Shown piece by piece: positions 58,937 through 64,000 of a stretch of 64,000 nt of DNA (position 1 is the first letter of the stretch; each line of letters begins with the position of its first letter). Under the pieces are notes generated by a model. That model had not been told where the DNA came from. It did no database searches and saw only the letters and a program-made list of their open reading frames with translations. A program made the position numbers and the translations under genes. Source of the DNA: Nocardia sp. BMG51109 (lineage in GTDB: Bacteria > Actinomycetota > Actinomycetes > Mycobacteriales > Mycobacteriaceae); contig NZ_JAFQ01000004.1 of assembly GCF_000526215.1 (NCBI RefSeq), forward strand, positions 1,922,001-1,986,000. The letters run 5' to 3'.

Positions 58937-58989
58937 GCCCGTGACAGTACCGGACGGGGGCGCGAATCTCGAAATCGTCGCCGGGCGGC

Positions 58990-59445
58990 TCAGGGGCGCT
59001 GGGTGCGGAAGAAGGCGTCCAGCGTTGCGGCGCAGTCGGTTTCGAGGATGCCGCCGCGAACCTGGGGACGGTGGTTGAGACGGCGATCACGGACGACATC
59101 CCAGAGCGAGCCGACCGCGCCCGTCTTCGGTTCCCAGGCGCCGAACAGCAGGCGGTCCACCCGAGCCGCGACCAGGGCACCGGCGCACATCGTGCACGGC
59201 TCGAGCGTCACCGCCAGGGTGGTGCCCGTCAGCCGCCAGCCGTCGCCGTGCGCCTCGGCGGCCCGGCGCAGGGCCAGCACCTCGGCGTGTGCGGTCGGGT
59301 CGCCGAGCGCCTCGCGAGCATTCGCGGCGCGGGCCAGTTCGCGACCCGAGGAGTCGAAGACGACGGCGCCGACCGGCACGTCGCGGGGATCGGCGGCCGC
59401 GGCGGCCGATAATGCCGCGCGGATCAGGTCCTCGTCCGAGGGCAT
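58990..59445 (-). CDS. tadA: tRNA adenosine deaminase
   Basis: The 151-residue enzyme converts A34 to inosine in tRNA(Arg). It carries the zinc deaminase motif TAHAEVLALRRAAE (catalytic Glu) and LEPCTMCAGALVAARV (two zinc Cys), and the typical VPVGAVVFDSSGREL start of the core. The start is ATG 59445. It precedes, on the same strand, the gene of a TadA-associated protein upstream, as in mycobacteria. Confidence 0.92.
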   Translation of the reverse strand: MPSDEDLIRAALSAAAAADPRDVPVGAVVFDSSGRELARAANAREALGDPTAHAEVLALRRAAEAHGDGWRLTGTTLAVTLEPCTMCAGALVAARVDRLLFGAWEPKTGAVGSLWDVVRDRRLNHRPQVRGGILETDCAATLDAFFRTQRP

Positions 59446-59717
59446 CACAGGATCACGCCCTCCGGCCGACGACCAGGCATTCGACCGACGACGCACAGCT
59501 GTTGCCTGCTCGGTGTCAGGCACCCACCCGGCAGGCCGACGGCCGTCCCGCACCCGACGCCCGAGCGGGCGATGGGTCCTCGATTCCGATGCCTGCCCGG
59601 CAGCCGACGACCACGCAGCAATGTCGCTTGCCCGGCAACGGCCGACCGTTCGGTGCACCAGACCCTCCCGGCATCGGCTATCCGGTCGGCGTTCGGTGAC
59701 AGCTCGGCACCCAACAC
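59446..59717. other. Gap between tadA and its associated gene
   Basis: No gene is recognised. The stretch is rich in repeated CCGACGAC and GGCAGCC-like words and has only shadow reading frames. No clear hairpin or RNA is seen. tadA probably has its own promoter here. Confidence 0.4.
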
Positions 59718-60257
59718 TCAGCGCGGCAGCTTGTCCAGCACCGCCGCGAGCTCGTCGGCGAAACCCAGGCGCTGCGCGATCATTCCGAGCTGTTCGTCGG
59801 GGTAGAGATCGGTCTCGTCCAGGATCACGCTGAACACCGGCTCGGGCAGACCGAGATCGGCGAGTACGCCGAGATCGCCTTCCTCCCACGGCTCGATGTC
59901 GTCCAGTTCGTCGGGGTCGATATCGGGAACCTCGACATTCAGCGCCTCGAGCACGTCCGCGGCGATGTCGTAATCGATCGCGGCCGTGGCATCCGAGAGC
60001 AACAGCCGGCTGCCGGTGGGCGCGGGGCGCAACACGATGAAGAATTCATCGTCGACATCGAGCAGTCCGAACACCGCTCCGGTACTGCGCAATGCGCGCA
60101 GTTCGTGTTCGGCCGCCGACAAACTGTTCAGTGCCGCGGGGCTGAGCGGGCTGCATCGCCAGGTGCTTTCTTCGCGGACAACCGCCACTGCGAACCCTTC
60201 GACGTCGTCATAATCGTCCGACGCCGCCTTGTTCGTGCTCGAGCGCTGTGCTGCCAT
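59718..60257 (-). CDS. tRNA adenosine deaminase-associated protein
   Basis: The 179-residue acidic protein has FAVAVVREESTWRCSPLSPA near its N-terminus, a central FGLLDVDDEFFIVLRP, and LPEPVFSVILDETDLYPDEQ near the C-terminus, which match the actinobacterial family found next to tadA (TIGR03941-type). The biochemical role is unknown. It diverges from the tyrA gene with 58 bases between starts. Confidence 0.85.
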   Translation of the reverse strand: MAAQRSSTNKAASDDYDDVEGFAVAVVREESTWRCSPLSPAALNSLSAAEHELRALRSTGAVFGLLDVDDEFFIVLRPAPTGSRLLLSDATAAIDYDIAADVLEALNVEVPDIDPDELDDIEPWEEGDLGVLADLGLPEPVFSVILDETDLYPDEQLGMIAQRLGFADELAAVLDKLPR

Positions 60258-60315
60258 GGCCGCAACGGTAGTCCGCTTGGGGGGAAATGTTGAAGTCGTA
60301 TGCGAATCTGATCGA

Positions 60316-61269
60316 GTGACGGACGATCGGAAATCGGCGATTTGCGTGCTGGGAACCGGATTGATCGGCGGCTCGGTGCTGCGCGCCGCCGTCGCCGCGG
60401 GCTATGACGCCTGGGGCTACAACCGTTCCGAGGCCGGAACGCGCGCCGCGCGGAGCGACGGATTCGATGTCGACAGCGATATCGAGGCCGTGCTCCGGCG
60501 TGCCGCGGCGGCCGATGCGCTACTGGTGGTGGGCGTCCCGATGCCGGCCCTCGACGCGATCCTGTCCGACGTGGCGCTGTTCGCGCCCGGCTGCCCGCTC
60601 ACCGACGTGGTGAGCGTCAAGGCGCCGGTGGCCACGGCCGTGCACCGGCACGAGCTGGGCGCGCACTACGTGGGCGGGCACCCGATGGCCGGTACCGCCG
60701 AATCCGGTTGGGCGGCATCGACTTCCGAGCTGTTCCGCGGCGCGGCCTGGGCGATCGGCGTCGACACCGGCACCCGGGCCGAGCCGTGGACACGGGTGGC
60801 GCGGCTGGCCCTCGACTGCGGCTCCTATCTCGTGCCGGTGGTCGCCGCCGAACACGACCGCGCGGTGGCCCGCGTGTCGCACCTGCCGCACGTGCTGGCC
60901 GAGGCGCTGGCGGTGGCCGGGGCGGCCGGCGGCGACCTGGCGCTGGGACTGGCCGCGGGCTCGTTCCGCGACGGCACCCGGGTCGCCGCCACCGCCCCCG
61001 GCCTGGTGCGCGCCATCTGCGAACCGAACGCCGACGCCCTGCGCGACGCCCTCGACGACGCCCTGCGCCTGCTCACCGACGCGCGCGACACCCTGGCCGC
61101 CGACGGCGCCCTCGGCGCACTGATCGACGCCGGCTACAGCGAGCGCGACCGCTACGACACCCTGGAACGCTGGGACATCACCGGAATCCGCCCGGGCGAC
61201 CACGACTGGCTGGAGAAACTGCATGAGGCCGGGCAGCGCGGCGGCGTGATCCGCGAACTGGGCGCCTGA
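60316..61269 (+). CDS. tyrA: Prephenate dehydrogenase
   Basis: The 317-residue enzyme makes 4-hydroxyphenylpyruvate for tyrosine synthesis. The NAD-binding motif is ICVLGTGLIGGSVLRAAVAAG. The catalytic region shows VGGHPMAGTAESGW, in which the His is the active-site residue, and the helical dimer domain has VARVSHLPHVLAEAL. The start is GTG 60316. There is no ACT domain, so feedback control is not visible. Its position next to tadA fits the mycobacterial order. Confidence 0.92.
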   Translation: MTDDRKSAICVLGTGLIGGSVLRAAVAAGYDAWGYNRSEAGTRAARSDGFDVDSDIEAVLRRAAAADALLVVGVPMPALDAILSDVALFAPGCPLTDVVSVKAPVATAVHRHELGAHYVGGHPMAGTAESGWAASTSELFRGAAWAIGVDTGTRAEPWTRVARLALDCGSYLVPVVAAEHDRAVARVSHLPHVLAEALAVAGAAGGDLALGLAAGSFRDGTRVAATAPGLVRAICEPNADALRDALDDALRLLTDARDTLAADGALGALIDAGYSERDRYDTLERWDITGIRPGDHDWLEKLHEAGQRGGVIRELGA

Positions 61270-61401
61270 TTGAGCGTTGGCCCGCCGTGGGATTCACTCG
61301 GCCTGCCTGTCCGACGCCGACCGGCACGTAGTGCTCATGCCGCCGGTGAGCACGTCCAACGGAGTACTCACAACACACTCCGGCACCCGGCGGAACGCCG
61401 C

Positions 61402-62037
61402 TCAGATCCGCGCGGCCAGGCCCGGATAGTCGAGCAGGAATCCGTCCGGATCCACGGTGACGGTCGCGCTGGAGACCGGGGACAGGACGTGGATGCCGTC
61501 GGCGCCGCTGGAGTAGGTCAGGCTCGCCTCCTGCACCAGCAGGTCGGGCAGGCGGACGTAGACCACGGGGACCTGGATGTCGCCGGCCGCCTGGGCCAGG
61601 CCGTAGCGGCGGATCGGCAGCGTGTTGAAGAAGGGGCTCAGCACCACGTCGACGTCCAGGGCGCCGCCGAAGGTGGACCGGACGTGCGTGCCGCCGGCAT
61701 CGATCAGCCAGTAGTTCTCCTCGTCGCGCGCGATCGAGGCGTGCTGCTCCCCCGCCGCCACGGTGCTGCGCAGCGACAGCCGCCTGGTCACCCCGATCTC
61801 GTCGGTGACCAGGTCGTAGGAGGCGCTGAAGGCGGGGTGGTCGGTGCATTCGCCCGCGATGATCCGGCCCGAGGCGCGGACCCGGTTGCCGTTGACGATC
61901 ACCCGCACCGACTCCATGCGCGACGCGTTGTGCGATCGCCAGGTGAGCATCGCCGGCCAGCGCGACACCGCCGCTGCCGTGTCCACGCTCGCGGCGTTCT
62001 CGGGGGCCGTCGGGTTGCCCTGGGCTGCCTCGCTCAC
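61402..62037 (-). CDS. Putative glycolipid-binding domain protein (DUF1089)
   Basis: The 211-residue protein starts at GTG 62037 and contains the PF06475-type fold: LTWRSHNASRMESVRVIVNG, YDLVTDEIGVTRRLSLRS, YWLIDAGGTHV and VYVRLPDLLVQEASLTYSSG. Proteins of this family are beta-barrel-like and proposed to bind glycolipids. It converges with tyrA. Confidence 0.8.
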   Translation of the reverse strand: MSEAAQGNPTAPENAASVDTAAAVSRWPAMLTWRSHNASRMESVRVIVNGNRVRASGRIIAGECTDHPAFSASYDLVTDEIGVTRRLSLRSTVAAGEQHASIARDEENYWLIDAGGTHVRSTFGGALDVDVVLSPFFNTLPIRRYGLAQAAGDIQVPVVYVRLPDLLVQEASLTYSSGADGIHVLSPVSSATVTVDPDGFLLDYPGLAARI

Positions 62038-62228
62038 GTCTCTACCGTAAGCGACGCGCCCTCTCGCGCCCGCGCGCCGTAGTGCTTCGGAGCCCCGCGT
62101 GCCGCGCCCCCTACCGTCGGTCGCCCCGCACCTCGGCAACCATTCGGAAACCGCCGCACGGCCGCGACCTCGCGTGTCCGGTCCGGACGCCGGTACCGTC
62201 GCGACCCGTCGGGCCGCGGCGCCGGACC

Positions 62229-64000
62229 TCACACCAGCGACTCCTGCCAGGCCCGGTGCAACGACGCGAAACGTCCGGTGGCGGCGGCCAATTCGGCGGG
62301 GGAACCGTCCTCGACGATGCGACCGGCCGCCAGCACCAGCACCCGATCGGCGATGGCGACGGTGGACAGGCGGTGCGCGATGATCACGGCCGTGCGATCG
62401 CGCAGCACCGTCTCCAGCGCGTGCTGCACCTGGCGCTCACCGGGGATGTCCAGGCTCGAGGTGGCCTCGTCGAGCACGATCACCGCCGGATCGGCCAGGA
62501 ACACCCGGGCGAAGGCGACCAGCTGCCGCTGCCCGGCGGACAGCCGCCCGCCGCGCTTGCGCACATCGGTGTCGAAACCCTCCGGCAGCGACATCACGAA
62601 GTCGTACAGCCCGACGGACCGGGCCGCGGCATGCACCTCCGTCTCCGCCGCGTCGGGTCGGCCGAGCCGGATATTGTCGGCCACCGAACCGGAGAACAGA
62701 TACGACTCCTGCGTCACCATGGCGATATTGGCGCGCAGCTCAACATCGGATACCTCCCGCAGATCCACCCCGTCCAGCCGGACGATGCCGGCGGTCGGAT
62801 CGTAGAAACGCGCGACGAGTTTGGCGAGCGTCGATTTGCCCGCACCGGTGGCACCGACCAGCGCGACCACCTGCCCCGCCGGAATATCCAGCGAGAATTG
62901 CGGCAGCACCGAAGTTGTCCCCGGTTTTTCCGGCCTTTCGTCGCCCTCCTGAGTTTTTCGTTCCGGGTACTCGAATTGAACGTCTTCCAGCCGCAATTCA
63001 CCACGCGCCCGGCCGATCGGTTTCGGCGCCCGCGGTTCCGGCACCGTGGGACGTTCCTCCAGAACTCCGGAGATTCGCTCCAGCGCCGCGGCCGCGGACT
63101 GATAGGAGTTGAATACCTGGGCCAGTTCGTCCAGCGGTCCGTAGAACTGCCGCAGATACAGCAGGAACGCCGCCAGCACGCCGATCTCGATGTGGCCGTG
63201 AATGACCCGCCACGCGCCGACCAGCAGGATCACCACGGTGGTCCCATTGCTGATCAGGCGCACCAGGCCGATATAGGAGGCCATGCCGCGCAGCGCTCCC
63301 GCGTTGGCCTCGCGGTATTCGGCGTCCTCGGTCGCCAGGATGGTCGCGTTGCGGTCTTCACGGCGGAATGCCTGCACCGCACGGATCCCGCCCATCACCT
63401 CCACGAAGTGGACCACCACCTTCGCGATGGTGCTGCGGGTGCGCCGGTACCCCGCGCGCTGCCGCCGCTGCGCCCAGCGGGTCACGTAGAGCAGCGGGAC
63501 GAATCCGGCCAGCACCACCAGCGCCAGCGGGATGTCCAGCCACAGCAGGATCACCGCGATGGTCGCCACCGACAGCACCGCGCTCAGGGCGTCGTTGAGG
63601 GCGCGCTCGAGCAGATCGTCGAGGGATTCCAGATCGCTGGTGAGCCGGGCGACGATCTTGCCGGAGGTGTAGTTCTCGTGGAACTCGATCGACAGCCGCT
63701 GCGCCTGCGTGAACACCCGCATCCGCAGATCGAACAGGATCTGCTGGCTCAGCCGCCCGGTGATGCGCACGAACAGGAAGGTGGTGACGCCGCCCAGCAG
63801 CGCGCAGCCGGCCGCCCCGCCGACCGCGAGCGCCAGCGGCACCCAGTCGCCCGACATCGCCGGGCGCACACCGGCATCGAGCCCGTGCGCGACGAACAGC
63901 GGCGCCGACACCATGGCCGCGTTGTCCACCAGCACCAGCGCCAGCGCGGCCAGCGCCCACAACCGGTACGGCCGCACCAGCGACCACAGCAGCCGCCGCT
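62229..64000 (-). CDS. ABC exporter half-transporter, 5' partial
   Basis: The frame is open to the right edge; 590 residues are visible. The membrane domain has six segments (ALAALALVLVDNAAMVSAP; AVLSVATIAVILLWLDIPLAL) and the ATPase domain contains Walker A GATGAGKSTLAKLV, signature GRLSAGQRQ and Walker B VIVLDEATSSLDIP. It is a type IV exporter of the LmrA/MsbA class. A GTG at 63977 is a possible start, but the frame continues upstream with RRLLWSL, so the true start is probably outside. Confidence 0.85.
   Translation of the reverse strand, partial: RRLLWSLVRPYRLWALAALALVLVDNAAMVSAPLFVAHGLDAGVRPAMSGDWVPLALAVGGAAGCALLGGVTTFLFVRITGRLSQQILFDLRMRVFTQAQRLSIEFHENYTSGKIVARLTSDLESLDDLLERALNDALSAVLSVATIAVILLWLDIPLALVVLAGFVPLLYVTRWAQRRQRAGYRRTRSTIAKVVVHFVEVMGGIRAVQAFRREDRNATILATEDAEYREANAGALRGMASYIGLVRLISNGTTVVILLVGAWRVIHGHIEIGVLAAFLLYLRQFYGPLDELAQVFNSYQSAAAALERISGVLEERPTVPEPRAPKPIGRARGELRLEDVQFEYPERKTQEGDERPEKPGTTSVLPQFSLDIPAGQVVALVGATGAGKSTLAKLVARFYDPTAGIVRLDGVDLREVSDVELRANIAMVTQESYLFSGSVADNIRLGRPDAAETEVHAAARSVGLYDFVMSLPEGFDTDVRKRGGRLSAGQRQLVAFARVFLADPAVIVLDEATSSLDIPGERQVQHALETVLRDRTAVIIAHRLSTVAIADRVLVLAAGRIVEDGSPAELAAATGRFASLHRAWQESLV

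Overview
The window comes from a high-GC, mycolate-type actinobacterium, most likely a Nocardia or close relative. This is inferred from family content (MmpL transporters, an EspC-type ESX substrate, a WS/DGAT acyltransferase, an F420-type LLM oxidoreductase, actinobacterial QcrB) and from gene orders known from mycobacteria: aminotransferase next to the 4.5S SRP RNA, and tRNA-Ser, tadA, tadA-associated protein, tyrA. No database search was possible, so species and synteny statements are inference.

Chromosomal left part (1-33.8 kb). A partial SsuD-like monooxygenase is followed by a type VII secretion cassette (EspC-like protein, WXG/coiled-coil/membrane protein, an unknown protein, and a protein with two RDD domains). 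Next come a HhH-GPD DNA glycosylase, a MerR-DUF433/PIN-like toxin-antitoxin pair in lower-GC DNA, a methyltransferase, an aspartate aminotransferase with the SRP RNA gene, a surface protein, an Abi/HEPN protein and tRNA-Ser(GGA). A WS/DGAT-like gene and a solitary second-copy-type cytochrome b gene (qcrB) diverge from a region with two tandem BlaI/CopY-like dyads. A queuosine salvage set follows (GluQ-RS, YhhQ-type transporter, Tgt), then a two-subunit ABC exporter with Rrf2 and TetR regulators, and two tandem MmpL transporters behind a TetR-type operator.

Integrated element (33,868-58,871, about 25 kb). A 26-bp direct repeat matching the 3' end of tRNA-Ser(CGA) flanks it, and a tyrosine integrase lies beside the intact tRNA. 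It has a leftward early operon (excisionase-like proteins, many small proteins, a replication initiator, a RecA-fold ATPase), two XRE repressors, a second DUF433/PIN-like toxin-antitoxin pair, and a head module (HNH, small and large terminase, portal, protease, capsid). I found no tail, connector or lysis genes, and the capsid gene is cut short. The left third carries accessory genes: a HAD hydrolase, an XRE-DUF5919 regulator with a four-half-site operator, and a run of small rightward genes. The best reading is a capsid-encoding phage satellite (cf-PICI-like) or a decayed prophage. Its most striking feature is an array of seven 22-23 bp direct repeats inside the initiator gene, resembling the lambda O/ori arrangement.

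Chromosomal right part (58.8-64 kb). tRNA-Ser(CGA), tadA, its associated protein, tyrA, a glycolipid-binding-domain protein and an ABC exporter that runs off the window.
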